DNA from: a bacterium
Lineage (GTDB): Bacteria; Spirochaetota; Leptospiria; Leptospirales; Leptonemataceae
Direction of reading: 5' to 3'
Length of the DNA stretch: 64,000 nt
NCBI GenBank assembly: GCA_024742665.1
Contig: JANSYA010000008.1
Span: forward strand, 1-64,000
The notes under the pieces were generated by a model, which saw only the letters and a program-made list of their open reading frames with translations, ran no database searches and was not told the origin of the DNA. Made by a program: the position numbers and the translations under genes. Positions 36,815 to 46,275 of this stretch are shown in pieces. The number at the start of each line of letters is the position of its first letter. Position 1 is the first letter of the stretch.

Positions 36815-37582
36815 ATGATTTCGAATCCCGGGATTTCTGAGCTCGCGCTCGTATGTCGGCGGCGAATTGCAAAGCCGGCCGTTCTCTTGGCTACGGCTTT
36901 CGTTTTCGTGTTAATGATGTGGCCCGGTGATCGGCTGCAGGCATGCAGCTGTACGCCTTTTTGGAATGAGTACATGCGTCTGCGTGTGCGGAGCGATCAA
37001 GTGCGCTTGCCGAAAAATTTCTCCGCCTGGTCGCCGCCAAATCTGATGTATACGATATCATATCCGGATCCGCGTATGCGTTCGCGCAAGTCGCTGCCAA
37101 TCCAGATCCGGGTGGGCGCCGGCCAATGGGATTACGCGACGATGGAGCTGAAATCCCCGGGCGAGATCGATCCCGCGGCAGCGGCTGAAATCAGCGCCTT
37201 TAAGGCGCGAGGTATCGCGATGGCTGGCCGGGAAGAGCCGCACAGCCCCGCCTGCGATAGCTGCATCAGCCCGGCCTGCTTTTTCTTTGCACCGCCGCCG
37301 CCGCCCTGCCGCTGTCCGCCGCCGGATATCCCCGCGCCGATCGTGCCCGGCGCCTACGACGTAGTCGAGCAGGCGGTCGAGCAGGCGGGGCGTTCGGAAG
37401 CGTCTCTCCCGGTGCCGGTTCTACGGAGGCTCACCGTCGCATCGAATCGAAAGGCCGTCTCCCTGTGGCTGCTGTTTCCAGGCGAAGCGCGGGAGACGCG
37501 GCTTGATTTTGACGTAGTCGAGTCCGGCCGCATTGAGTTGAATTCCTGGTCACTCAATAAACACCGGCGGTCGGTTCCATAG
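36815..37582 (+). CDS. Exported Cys/Pro-rich protein of unknown function
   Basis: The frame encodes 255 residues from ATG 36815. It has a basic start, a hydrophobic signal (about 19-38) and a possible cleavage or lipid site at LQACSC. A central Cys/Pro-rich patch (ACDSCISPACFFF, then CRCPPP near 165) follows, and the C-terminal part looks beta-rich. No family is recognised. The only ribosome-like element, CAGG, is too close to the start, so the true start is uncertain. A terminator hairpin follows at 37645. Composition resembles its neighbours. Coding is likely but not certain. Confidence 0.55.
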   Translation: MISNPGISELALVCRRRIAKPAVLLATAFVFVLMMWPGDRLQACSCTPFWNEYMRLRVRSDQVRLPKNFSAWSPPNLMYTISYPDPRMRSRKSLPIQIRVGAGQWDYATMELKSPGEIDPAAAAEISAFKARGIAMAGREEPHSPACDSCISPACFFFAPPPPPCRCPPPDIPAPIVPGAYDVVEQAVEQAGRSEASLPVPVLRRLTVASNRKAVSLWLLFPGEARETRLDFDVVESGRIELNSWSLNKHRRSVP

Positions 37583-37644
37583 CCTGAAAACCCGGGAGCT
37601 CGCTTGCGGTTCGGGCGACCGCGCATACTCTCCGGACACAAAAA

Positions 37645-37668
37645 AGGCCGCGCTATTTTAAGCGCGGC
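37645..37668. terminator. Bidirectional Rho-independent terminator
   Basis: A nine-base GC-rich stem (37645-37653 with 37660-37668) is flanked by six A's on the left and TTTT on the right, between convergent genes ending at 37582 and 37708. Confidence 0.88.
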
Positions 37669-37707
37669 CTTTTGGGCTCTGAGAGCCCTGGCGACCCACA
37701 GGTCGCG

Positions 37708-39510
37708 TTAGCGACTTGCAGAGGTTGTCGCGGGAGGCGTGATGCTTTTGATCAGCTTCAGATCCGCGCGGTTGAATACCTGGATCGTCGTATTTTCGCC
37801 GGAGCGGGGTTTGCCCGTCAGATAGATCTTCTCTTTATAGAAAGTAATATCTGAATACAGGTTCACCGGCTCGGAGCTGGCCGCGTCAAGCGTCAGGTCG
37901 TTGTTGAAACGCGCCAGGTAGTGCTCGCCGTCTTTTTCCATGATCGCATAGATCTTGCCGTCTTTGTTGATCATCGGAGTGTTCCAGAACACTCGCTCTT
38001 CGGATTCGGTTTTCTTATCCAGATCGTCGGTGTTCAACAAAATCAGACGGTGCTCGGAAGGATCGTCGACTTCGCCGATATAACCCGTCACCAGGATGCC
38101 CGCGTCTTCGACCACGATGAACTCGCGGCTGCAGATCTTCGAGAAGCTGCTGCGCTGCAGGGCGTCGTCTTTGGTCGCGTCGATGTACCACAGCTCGTTG
38201 TTGTAGTGGCCTTTCGAGGTATAGCGCAGAACGCGCATGAAGAGAATCTTGTCTTCGACTACGTTTTCGGAGATCTCTTCTTTTTCTTCCTGAGCTTTTT
38301 TCAGCTCTTCGTTTTCTTTTTGCAACTCTTCGACTTTCGCGGCGTCAGTGTTATCGCCGGTATTGTCGCCGGGCTGATTGTTGTTATCGCCCGTGTTGTC
38401 GCCGGTATTATTGTTGGCCGCTTCTTCTTGCTGCTCGGCGATTTCCTGCTGCTGCTCTTTGACTTCTTCTTGTTTCTGAGCGGTCTCTTCTTGTTGCTCT
38501 TTGACTTCTTCGATTTTCTCAGCGACTTCTTCCTGCTTCTTTTCGATCTCTTTGACTTCTTCTTCGGCTTTCTTGATGTCGGCCGGATCAGCATTGGGAT
38601 CGTTGCGCAGTTCTTCCAGGCGCTTGCCGGTGTCGGTGCGGGAGTCTTCCGTTTTCTCCTGCTCGCGCTTCAGCTCTTCTTCGTTCTTCTTGAGGTTTTC
38701 CTGCTGCTTCTTGAGCTCGTCTTCTTTCTCCGCGAGTTTTTTCTGTTCTTCGCGGTTGCGTTCTTCCTGGATTTTTTTCAGGCGATCGATTTCCGCCTGA
38801 TCCACGTTCTTGGTTTCTTCGTTGATTTCTTTGTTGTTCAGATCGGTCTCGCCCGGACGAACCGCGCTCAGGCGAATTGGGATGACCATCTGGGTATTTC
38901 CAGACCAGTTGCGGTAGCTGCGATCAATGCCGAGCTTCTTGATATCGATATTTTCAGCGACGGCCGGAATATATTTGTCCGACAGGAGCTTTTCGCTCTG
39001 GCGATTGTTTGCGTTATAATAGAGAACAAAACGCGCGATCGCGGTGGCGTCGGCTTCGCTGTATTCGAAAGCCTTCATTAAATAGCCCGTAATCACGCGC
39101 TGGATGCGGTTGATGTGTCCGATGTTCGCAGACGGTTCGATCGTTACGACGTCGGCGCCGTAGCCTTTCGCATCTTTGTCGAAGATGCGCTTGATGGTGA
39201 TGCCGTCGTCGGTGGCTTCTTTTTTCTCGATCACCTGATCGGCCAGAGTTGAACCGGAGGCGACTTCCGCGCGGCGCGCGGCCTGGCTATACGGAGTATT
39301 GTTGCGGTTGATGAAATCCACGCGGGGTGAACGAATTTCGTCGCGATCCAGACCGGGAGTGCCGGTCGGAGCGGTGGTTGTGCCGCCGGTGCCGTCCTGG
39401 GAGAGGAGGGCGCCGCCCGGCAGAGTCGCGAATAAAAGCGTTGCGACCAGAATTCCGGTGAATCGGAAGAGGGTTCGAGTGCGAATTGGTTGAGTCCGTT
39501 TGAAGTTCAT
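37708..39510 (-). CDS. P83/100-family spirochete protein
   Basis: The 600-residue exported protein has a signal peptide (to about residue 35) and an N-terminal globular domain. DFINRNNTPYSQAARRAEV is a hallmark of the Borrelia P83/100 family. A long charged coiled coil (about 230-410; Glu, Lys and Gln rich, with an Asn/Thr/Gly-rich hinge) and a C-terminal beta-rich domain follow, as in the Borrelia antigen. The family is known from spirochetes, where it lies in the periplasm or at the envelope, and its function is unresolved. ATG 39510 is chosen because a good signal peptide follows and AGG lies nearby. A sigma70-like promoter is visible 31 bases upstream. Confidence 0.85.
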   Translation of the reverse strand: MNFKRTQPIRTRTLFRFTGILVATLLFATLPGGALLSQDGTGGTTTAPTGTPGLDRDEIRSPRVDFINRNNTPYSQAARRAEVASGSTLADQVIEKKEATDDGITIKRIFDKDAKGYGADVVTIEPSANIGHINRIQRVITGYLMKAFEYSEADATAIARFVLYYNANNRQSEKLLSDKYIPAVAENIDIKKLGIDRSYRNWSGNTQMVIPIRLSAVRPGETDLNNKEINEETKNVDQAEIDRLKKIQEERNREEQKKLAEKEDELKKQQENLKKNEEELKREQEKTEDSRTDTGKRLEELRNDPNADPADIKKAEEEVKEIEKKQEEVAEKIEEVKEQQEETAQKQEEVKEQQQEIAEQQEEAANNNTGDNTGDNNNQPGDNTGDNTDAAKVEELQKENEELKKAQEEKEEISENVVEDKILFMRVLRYTSKGHYNNELWYIDATKDDALQRSSFSKICSREFIVVEDAGILVTGYIGEVDDPSEHRLILLNTDDLDKKTESEERVFWNTPMINKDGKIYAIMEKDGEHYLARFNNDLTLDAASSEPVNLYSDITFYKEKIYLTGKPRSGENTTIQVFNRADLKLIKSITPPATTSASR

Positions 39511-39540
39511 GCTGCTACCTTGTGTAATGCCTGTGGCCAG

Positions 39541-39570
39541 TATATACAGGATCGGCCCGTGTCCCGTCAA
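39541..39570 (-). promoter_or_regulatory. Promoter of the P83/100 gene
   Basis: On the minus strand TTGACG (39565-39570) and TATATA (39541-39546) are 18 bases apart and 31 bases upstream of the start codon. The 239-base region also drives the divergent mfd gene, for which no clear promoter was found. Confidence 0.6.
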
Positions 39571-39749
39571 ATTGTATTCCTTGTCTGCGGAATTCTATGG
39601 AAAATCCTGGAAATTTGAAAAAGCTCGCAGCTTTTACGACGTGGCGCGAAAAATGGAAAAGTCCTTGCTGGCAGCGGCCTGATTTTTGACATAATCCGCT
39701 CGACCTTTCGTATTGCACTGTCACTTCCCCGCCGCGGCCCCCTACAATT

Positions 39750-42700
39750 GTGAAACAAATCCTCAAGGCGTACGCCGATCAGATCCTGCCGCCGGTTTTG
39801 CAAGAAATCCGTGAGTCCCGGTCTCTCGGCGGAGTTTTGCCGGCTTCCTGCTCTTTTCTCGCAGCGGCCATCTATGACTCCGAAAGCGATGCCGGTTCGC
39901 TGGTCATCGTCACTGCAAGCAACCAGGCAGCCGAAAGCCTGGCCGCCGAGTCCTTGCTGTATTTGCCCGCGCGATCCATCGCCTACTTTCCAGGCTACGA
40001 GAGCATCCCGTACGAATATTCGGGCGTCGGCGCCGAAGTCAGCCTGCAGCGCATTCGTGTGCTGAGTCGACTGCTGGGGGGCGAGCGCATGCTTGTCTTC
40101 GCTTCCGCCGACGCGCTTTTACGGAAGATTCCCGCGCCGGCTCGGCTGAAAGAACTGTCGATGCGCTTGAAAGTCGACGATGAACGGGAGCCCCGGGCGC
40201 TGATGCGGCAGCTGATCGCCATGGGCTACCAGCGTGAAGAACGCGTCGAGGCTCCGGGGCAGTTCGCGCTAAAGGGATCCGTTCTGGATTTGTATCCCGT
40301 GAATCTGGATGAGCCGGTGCGTCTCGACTATTTCGACGATCTGATCGAAACCATTCGCGTTTTCGACGCCGATACGCAGCTGGGTGCGAAACAAGTCAAA
40401 AGCGTTACGATTCTGCCGGCGGGCGAAGTCGTCCTGGATTCCGAAGAGAGCGCGGCGCTGCGGGAACGCCTGCAAAAGCTGAGCGCGGCAGCTAAGGGCG
40501 AGCCGCTGTCCTTGCCGCCCTGGGCTGCAATCGCATCCAGGGATTCTGCCGATTCGAACGACACCGCATCGGCCGCATCGGCAGAAAACTTCGGGAGCGC
40601 TGGCGATGCGGACTTTTCCGGGGACACCCTGTCCCAGTTTCATCATCCCGGAGTCGAAGAACTGTTTCCGGCCGTGCTGCCGGCCGCCAGTTTTCTCGAC
40701 GCTTTCGAATCGCCGCCGACCGTGCTAATGTACCCGGCGCCGAAAGTGCGGGAAGCCGTCGCACGGATCAAACGCGAATTTCATTCATTGTATCAGCGCG
40801 AAAATTCAGAGCGGGTGTGTTTGCCGCCCGGCGAGCTGCTGGACGATTTTCCGGGCGAACATCCCGTCGCCGCTTTGCATGAACTGGCGCGATCACAGGT
40901 CTCCGGTGAAGCTGAGTCGGCCGGCGATAATGCGCCGCAGTCCCGGGCTTCGGACGACCCAGACCAGGATGAAGCGGCGAGTGCAGACGGGGATCCAGAC
41001 GCTGACGATGCAGATCCCATCGCCGTCAGCGGACCGACGCCGGGCACGCGCGAAGTAACGGGCTTCGGCGGCCGCATCTCCGAAGTTCGAGCGCGCATAC
41101 AGGAGCTGATCGCCGACGGCGCGCGCATCTGCATCACTTCTCCCTACAGCGCGCAGATGCGTCGCATCGCCGGAATCTTCAAGCAGGAACCCGGCCTCAA
41201 CGTGCAGATTCACGAAGACGCCCGGGAAACTGCTGAAGAGGCCCGTCTGCCCGGTGAAAAGAAGCGCCCGAAGGCGGGGGCCAGCAACGGGGCCGGCCTG
41301 GTCTTCGATGCTCTGGAGCCGGCGGGCAACAAAAAGAAAACCGGCAAGCAGGCCTCGAACTCGAAAACCAAAAAAAACACGCTGCACATTTTGCGCGCCG
41401 CCCAGCAGCAGGGCTTTTATGTTCCCGAACTGAATTTTTATGTTCTGACCGACGCCGAAATATTCGGCCGGACCTACAAACGCCGCAGTCGCTTCAAAAA
41501 ACTCGGTACCGTTCCCATCGAAAGCTTTCTCGATCTCAAAGAGGGCGACCACGTCGTGCACGTGACCCACGGCGTGGGGCGCTTTTTGAAATTGGAAAAG
41601 GTGCGGGCGGCCGGCCGCGAGCGCGACTTTCTCGTGCTTGAATATGCCGAGGCGGACAAACTCTTCGTTCCTCTCGACCAGATCTCGATGGTCCAGCGCT
41701 ATATCGCGCCGACCGATAAGCCGCGCCTGGATCACCTGGGCAAAGCCTCGTTCAAAAAGATTCGCGAACGCGTCGAACAGAAGATCGAAGAGTTCGCCGG
41801 AGAGCTGGTAAAGCTCTACGCCGTTCGCATGAGCAAGCGCGGCTTTCAATATCCGCCGGACACCGTCTGGCAGGAGGAATTCGAAGCCGAGTTTCCGTAC
41901 GAAGAAACGCCGGACCAGATCACCGCCATCGAAGCGGTCAAACGCGATATGGAAGCGCCGCAGCCCATGGACCGCCTGATCTGCGGCGACGTCGGCTACG
42001 GCAAAACCGAAGTGGCGATTCGCGCCGCGTTTAAGGCCGTCATGGCCGGGCGTCAGGTGGCGATCATCGCGCCGACGACGATTCTCGCGCTGCAGCACTT
42101 TCGTAATATTCGCGAACGCTATCGCAACTATCCCATCAGCATCGACTGGATTTCGCGCTTTCGCTCGCGCGCCGAAATCAAAGAGGTCAAACAGCAGCTA
42201 TTAAAAGGCGAGCTGGACGTCGTCGTCGGCACCCACGGCTTATTATCAAAAGATGTGCACATTAAGAATCTGGGCCTCTTGATCGTCGACGAAGAGCAGC
42301 GCTTCGGCGTTTCGCACAAAGAAGCGATCAAAAAGATGCGCAATTTAGTCGACGTGCTCACGCTGTCGGCCACGCCGATTCCGCGCACTCTGCATATGTC
42401 TCTCGTCGGCATTCGTGAAATTTCCGTGATTCAAACGCCGCCCGTGGATCGCAGACCGGTCGAAACCCACGTGATGGAAAACAGCGACTCGATCATCCGC
42501 GAAGCCATCAGCCGCGAACTAAAACGCGACGGTCAGGTCTTCTTTTTACACAATCGCATCGAGACGATCGAAAGCCTGGCTCTGCGGGTCCAGGAACTCG
42601 CGCCGGACGTGCGCATCGCGGTCCTGCACGGCCAGATGCTCGAAGAAGAGATCGAAGATATTCTCGTCCAGTTCATGGAACGCAAATTCGATCTGTTGAT

Positions 42701-43631
42701 CACGACCGCCATCATCGAAAACGGCATCGACATGCCGAATGTAAACACGCTGCTCGTCGACCGCGCGGAGATGTTCGGTCTGTCGCAGCTGTATCAAATT
42801 CGCGGACGGGTGGGACGGGCCGGTCGGCAGGCCTACGCCTATATGTTGTACGAACCCGCAAGAGTTTTGACCGAAACCGCGCAAAAACGTTTGAATACGA
42901 TTCTGGAATACCAGGAGCTCGGCTCGGGTTTCAAAGTAGCCATGCGCGATTTGGAAATTCGCGGCGCGGGCAATGTAATCGGCAAAGAACAGTCCGGCCA
43001 GATCATGGACGTCGGCTATGAGCTGTATGTAAAGCTGCTCGAAGACGCGGTCAAACGCGTGCAGGGGGCGAACGATCCGGAAGCTCTGCCCGAAGTGCGA
43101 TCGACGATCAATTTGAGCACGGACTTTTATTTACCGGAAGAGTACATCCCGGACACGCGCCAGCGGATCGAATTTTACAAACGCTTCGAAGCGGCCCGGG
43201 ACGAAGCGGAAGTCGACGCGGTCAGCACTGAAATGGAAAATCGTTTCGGACGCCTGCCGGAAGCCGCCCTGGTTTTCGTGCAGGTCGAAAAGATTCGAGC
43301 GCTTGCGTCGAACATCGGCTTCGAAGAAGTCTATCAAGAAGACACCGGTCGCATTCGAATGCGGACCGGCGAACATCTATTGGTTCCGCCCCAGCACATT
43401 GTAAGCTGTTTGAAAAAAATTCGCGGCCTGTCGGTGCAACCGGGCACGCCGAATACACTGCACTGGACTCCCGAGGCGCGTCGGGGCCCGACGGTGCTCT
43501 CGGGCGTTTCCGACGACGACGCCTATCCGGTGGATCTGGAAGAGGTGATTTCTGTCCTGCGACGTCTGGCCGAACCGGCCGTGGCGCGTCGTGCGCGGGA
43601 AAACGCTGCGACTGCCGGTGCCGCGTCTTAG
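39750..43631 (+). CDS. mfd: Transcription-repair coupling factor Mfd
   Basis: This DNA translocase removes stalled RNA polymerase and recruits UvrA. The N-terminal UvrB-homology module contains YEYSGVGAEVSLQRI. The RNA-polymerase-interacting CarD-like domain (about 593-650) contains GDHVVHVTHGVGRF. The RecG-like motor has Walker A GDVGYGKTE (near 750), DEEQRFG (near 848) and the TRG hairpin region. A C-terminal D7 domain follows. At 1293 residues it is some 130-150 longer than usual because of three low-complexity linkers, acidic or Ala/Lys rich (about 253-290, 383-430 and 493-543). The start is GTG 39750. It is monocistronic and divergent from the P83/100 gene. Confidence 0.96.
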   Translation: MKQILKAYADQILPPVLQEIRESRSLGGVLPASCSFLAAAIYDSESDAGSLVIVTASNQAAESLAAESLLYLPARSIAYFPGYESIPYEYSGVGAEVSLQRIRVLSRLLGGERMLVFASADALLRKIPAPARLKELSMRLKVDDEREPRALMRQLIAMGYQREERVEAPGQFALKGSVLDLYPVNLDEPVRLDYFDDLIETIRVFDADTQLGAKQVKSVTILPAGEVVLDSEESAALRERLQKLSAAAKGEPLSLPPWAAIASRDSADSNDTASAASAENFGSAGDADFSGDTLSQFHHPGVEELFPAVLPAASFLDAFESPPTVLMYPAPKVREAVARIKREFHSLYQRENSERVCLPPGELLDDFPGEHPVAALHELARSQVSGEAESAGDNAPQSRASDDPDQDEAASADGDPDADDADPIAVSGPTPGTREVTGFGGRISEVRARIQELIADGARICITSPYSAQMRRIAGIFKQEPGLNVQIHEDARETAEEARLPGEKKRPKAGASNGAGLVFDALEPAGNKKKTGKQASNSKTKKNTLHILRAAQQQGFYVPELNFYVLTDAEIFGRTYKRRSRFKKLGTVPIESFLDLKEGDHVVHVTHGVGRFLKLEKVRAAGRERDFLVLEYAEADKLFVPLDQISMVQRYIAPTDKPRLDHLGKASFKKIRERVEQKIEEFAGELVKLYAVRMSKRGFQYPPDTVWQEEFEAEFPYEETPDQITAIEAVKRDMEAPQPMDRLICGDVGYGKTEVAIRAAFKAVMAGRQVAIIAPTTILALQHFRNIRERYRNYPISIDWISRFRSRAEIKEVKQQLLKGELDVVVGTHGLLSKDVHIKNLGLLIVDEEQRFGVSHKEAIKKMRNLVDVLTLSATPIPRTLHMSLVGIREISVIQTPPVDRRPVETHVMENSDSIIREAISRELKRDGQVFFLHNRIETIESLALRVQELAPDVRIAVLHGQMLEEEIEDILVQFMERKFDLLITTAIIENGIDMPNVNTLLVDRAEMFGLSQLYQIRGRVGRAGRQAYAYMLYEPARVLTETAQKRLNTILEYQELGSGFKVAMRDLEIRGAGNVIGKEQSGQIMDVGYELYVKLLEDAVKRVQGANDPEALPEVRSTINLSTDFYLPEEYIPDTRQRIEFYKRFEAARDEAEVDAVSTEMENRFGRLPEAALVFVQVEKIRALASNIGFEEVYQEDTGRIRMRTGEHLLVPPQHIVSCLKKIRGLSVQPGTPNTLHWTPEARRGPTVLSGVSDDDAYPVDLEEVISVLRRLAEPAVARRARENAATAGAAS

Positions 43632-43785
43632 GGCCGCCTCCTGAGATTATCACTTGCCGCCGTATCTGCCCGACTGAATGTGTCCCAGAACAGCCGGTTT
43701 GGACGCGCCGGTTAGCCTTTGGCGCATTCTCAAGCGCTGAAAACTTACGCAGTCGCAAGCAGCGTCTATAACTTCGAGGAAGACC

Positions 43786-44547
43786 ATGAAATCGCATTTG
43801 TTGAAAAATACCGCCCTGTCCGGCCTGCTGTGCTGGATGCTCGTCTTTGCTCTGTCCTGTGAACAGGGTGAGGTCATTGAAAAGATCGGCAACGAATCTA
43901 TCACGACCGCGGAATACGAAGACAACTACAATACTTCCGTGGAACTGGCGACGCGCTACGCGAACGCTGAAAAATCCACGCTCTACAAACTGGTTTGCAA
44001 TCCTTCGCTCGCGCCCAACGCCCAGGCCCGCGATATGGCTTTGCAGCTCGCGCCCGGCGTAAACTATCAGCAGTTTCGCGACGCGCGCATCGTTGAGATC
44101 GTGGCTGAAGAAGAAGGCTTCCTGGATCGCCCGGTGGTTCAGAAGATTCTGGAACAAACCCGTCGCAACACTCTGGCGCAGCTCTACGTAACCGAAAAAC
44201 TCTGGGAGCGCATCAAGATCTCAGAAGAAGACAAACAAAAGACCTGCCAGGAGCTGCGCAAAGAAGATCCGGCTCGCGTCGGTCCGCTGCCGCTGGACGA
44301 CTGCCTGCGCATCGCGGAAGGCATTTTGAAGACCCAGCAGTCCCGTCGCGAAGCGCAAAAGGTTTTCGACGAAATCAAAGAGAAAGTCAAGATCACGAAG
44401 AACGAAGAGTTCGATCGCGAAGACTATCTGAAAAACGGTCTGGAACTTTATACCACGATTAAGACCGAAGGCGGCTGCGCCGACGTGGACGGCGAATCGA
44501 CCGATCCCGAAACGAAGGCTCCGGCGGCGCAAGTTCCCGGATTCTAA
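43786..44547 (+). CDS. SurA-N-like periplasmic lipoprotein without PPIase domain
   Basis: The 253-residue lipoprotein has lipobox FALSC (Cys25). It continues EVIEKIGNESITTAEYEDNYN, the start typical of SurA/PrsA chaperone N-domains. The helical body carries two pairs of Cys and no parvulin domain. It probably acts as a periplasmic or membrane-tethered chaperone for outer-membrane proteins (inference). GAGGA lies eight bases before ATG 43786. It follows mfd by 154 bases and is closed by a strong terminator. The C-terminus is acidic and Pro/Ala-rich. Confidence 0.75.
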   Translation: MKSHLLKNTALSGLLCWMLVFALSCEQGEVIEKIGNESITTAEYEDNYNTSVELATRYANAEKSTLYKLVCNPSLAPNAQARDMALQLAPGVNYQQFRDARIVEIVAEEEGFLDRPVVQKILEQTRRNTLAQLYVTEKLWERIKISEEDKQKTCQELRKEDPARVGPLPLDDCLRIAEGILKTQQSRREAQKVFDEIKEKVKITKNEEFDREDYLKNGLELYTTIKTEGGCADVDGESTDPETKAPAAQVPGF

Positions 44548-44591
44548 TCGCCTTCACCGGCGAAGCACAGACCGAGCGCATCGCTACAAAA

Positions 44592-44622
44592 AACGCCCGT
44601 CATATTCGACGGGCGTTTTTTT
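44592..44622. terminator. Bidirectional Rho-independent terminator
   Basis: A perfect ten-base stem (44592-44601 with 44608-44617) is followed by seven T's on the plus strand and preceded by six A's. It separates the SurA-N-like gene from the convergent gene ending at 44666. Confidence 0.92.
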
Positions 44623-44665
44623 ATGTACGGCCGGGCGATGATGACGGCCCGAGCATGCCGCGTTT

Positions 44666-45994
44666 TTATAATACGAGATCCAGGCAGTGGCCGCGCGTGC
44701 CGTAGCGGTTGCTGCTCATGTCGGAGTAGCAGTCCGCATCGCGAAAGCGACCCAGTCCCATGAGAGTGCGGCGGGCCAGTTCGCGAAAATCCTGTTCGCG
44801 AAAATCGCGCCGGCGTGAAAGCAGCGCAAGCTGGCGAATCTCGTCGTGAGCGAGAGCATAGCTGCCGGCCGCTGCGTCGTCCTGGCTCAGGGCCTCCAGC
44901 TCCGTTGCCCGCGCGAGATACAACCGTGTGAGTTCCACCCGCGCATCGAATTCAGTAGTGTAGGAACCGCTCGCGATAGTCAAATGCTGGATCGCCGCTG
45001 CGCGATGTTCGGCAGCCGCGTCGCCGCCCGCGCGCCGGGCCGCCATCAAACGCACCAGCGCCGCGTCGCGATGGAGCGCCGGTCCGTCCGCACCCGGCGA
45101 CACTTTTAGCAGGCGATCGTAAATCGACAGTGCTTCGACGGGAGCCACGCAGGCCAGGCGTAGATCCTGATTGCCGGCAGGGCGACCGTTGGGCAGCGCC
45201 GTGCCGATCCGACCGTTGCACGCCGAGGCGTCGGCCGGATCGACCGGCGGCCCGCCGAGATACATGCGCAGCGCGCGAATGTACTCCGGAACGCCGCTCA
45301 GTTTTTCCAGGATCAGACGCTCGCGCTCCGTCGGTCCCAGGTCGGCCAGGGCCGGCGCGGGGCCCGCCCGGGAAGGCGTCGGCTTGCCGTCGGTGATGTG
45401 CAGCCAGGCGCGCTCTTCCTGAAAGCGGGCGTAGTCGCCGTAGGCGAGCATCGCGAGCTCCGGTCGACAGGCGGCCCGGCCGAGACGCGCGACCAGGTCC
45501 GGCACGACTGTCGTTTCCAGAGTGGGGTCGCCCTGATCGGCGCCGGTGATTTCGTAGGCGAACTGCATGGCGCTGACCGCGTCTCGCAGGGATGTGAGCA
45601 CGTCGCCCAGGTTGTCGCGCCAATAGAGGTCGGGTTCGACGGTCTGCGGACCCGACTCGGTTTGAATCTGCCAGGCGTCGAGCTTCTCCAGCCAGTGGGG
45701 CCGGAAATCTTCGACGGATCCGGTATAGCGCAGCGGCAGGAAGCTTCCGCAGGTGCGCTCCATCAGATCCAGGCGGATCGGACGCACGCGTTCCCGGGCC
45801 TCGTTGACATAGCCAAGAGCGCTCATGGGATCCTGACGGCCGGGCTCCGGCAGTTCGACTGTCAGACGCACCAGCCAGGCCAGCATATTGTGACTGTTTT
45901 GAAATAGAAAAACACCGGCGCCGATCCAGACGACTGACAGGATCAGCAGCGGCCATTTGTGTTTCAGAATTTGTCTGAGGATCAGCCGGAGCAT
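44666..45994 (-). CDS. Membrane-anchored helical (TPR-like) protein of unknown function
   Basis: The 442-residue protein has one N-terminal membrane anchor (about 14-34, after a Lys/Arg-rich start) and a large Ala/Leu/Arg-rich helical body. It may contain TPR-like helix pairs (for example YDRLLKVSPGADGPALHRDAALVRL). Six or so Cys are scattered in the body. No family can be named. It probably faces the periplasm. The composition and codon choice match the neighbours, supporting that it is a real gene. The terminator at 44592 lies downstream. Confidence 0.7.
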   Translation of the reverse strand: MLRLILRQILKHKWPLLILSVVWIGAGVFLFQNSHNMLAWLVRLTVELPEPGRQDPMSALGYVNEARERVRPIRLDLMERTCGSFLPLRYTGSVEDFRPHWLEKLDAWQIQTESGPQTVEPDLYWRDNLGDVLTSLRDAVSAMQFAYEITGADQGDPTLETTVVPDLVARLGRAACRPELAMLAYGDYARFQEERAWLHITDGKPTPSRAGPAPALADLGPTERERLILEKLSGVPEYIRALRMYLGGPPVDPADASACNGRIGTALPNGRPAGNQDLRLACVAPVEALSIYDRLLKVSPGADGPALHRDAALVRLMAARRAGGDAAAEHRAAAIQHLTIASGSYTTEFDARVELTRLYLARATELEALSQDDAAAGSYALAHDEIRQLALLSRRRDFREQDFRELARRTLMGLGRFRDADCYSDMSSNRYGTRGHCLDLVL

Positions 45995-46130
45995 GTATTA
46001 CAGTATCGGCACGAAATCCAATCCACCGTTCAGATGGTGCCGGCGGTCGCGGTGAAAAGCGTCGCGGTCCCAGGATTCAGCCGGTGAAAAAAGACTGGCA
46101 GCCGGACCCACCGCCCGCGATACCGGAACC

Positions 46131-46235
46131 ATGCCCACATCAAAACAAAAAGACGTAAAAAACAAGCATCGCAAAGCCATCGAGCGCGAGAAACGCAAAA
46201 AACGCGAAGGCCAGGCGAAGAAAAAATCCGGCTGA
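46131..46235 (+). CDS. 34-residue highly basic small protein
   Basis: A short frame from ATG 46131 to TGA 46235 encodes 34 residues, of which about half are Lys or Arg, beginning MPTSKQKDVKNKHRK and ending AKKKSG. GGA lies seven bases before the start. The protein would be an extended or helical polycation, as in small ribosome- or nucleic-acid-associated proteins. No homologue can be named from memory. It ends 40 bases before the TPR gene and may share its transcript. Length is below usual gene-calling limits. Confidence 0.55.
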   Translation: MPTSKQKDVKNKHRKAIEREKRKKREGQAKKKSG

Positions 46236-46275
46236 TCCTCTGGCTCTGGACAATCACAGAGGGGGGCCGGCTCCC

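Noticed and set aside
37921..39081. 386-residue plus-strand frame rich in Phe and Leu
   Set aside because: It is the complement of the Glu/Lys-rich coiled coil of the P83/100 gene (GAA and AAG codons reading as TTC and CTT).
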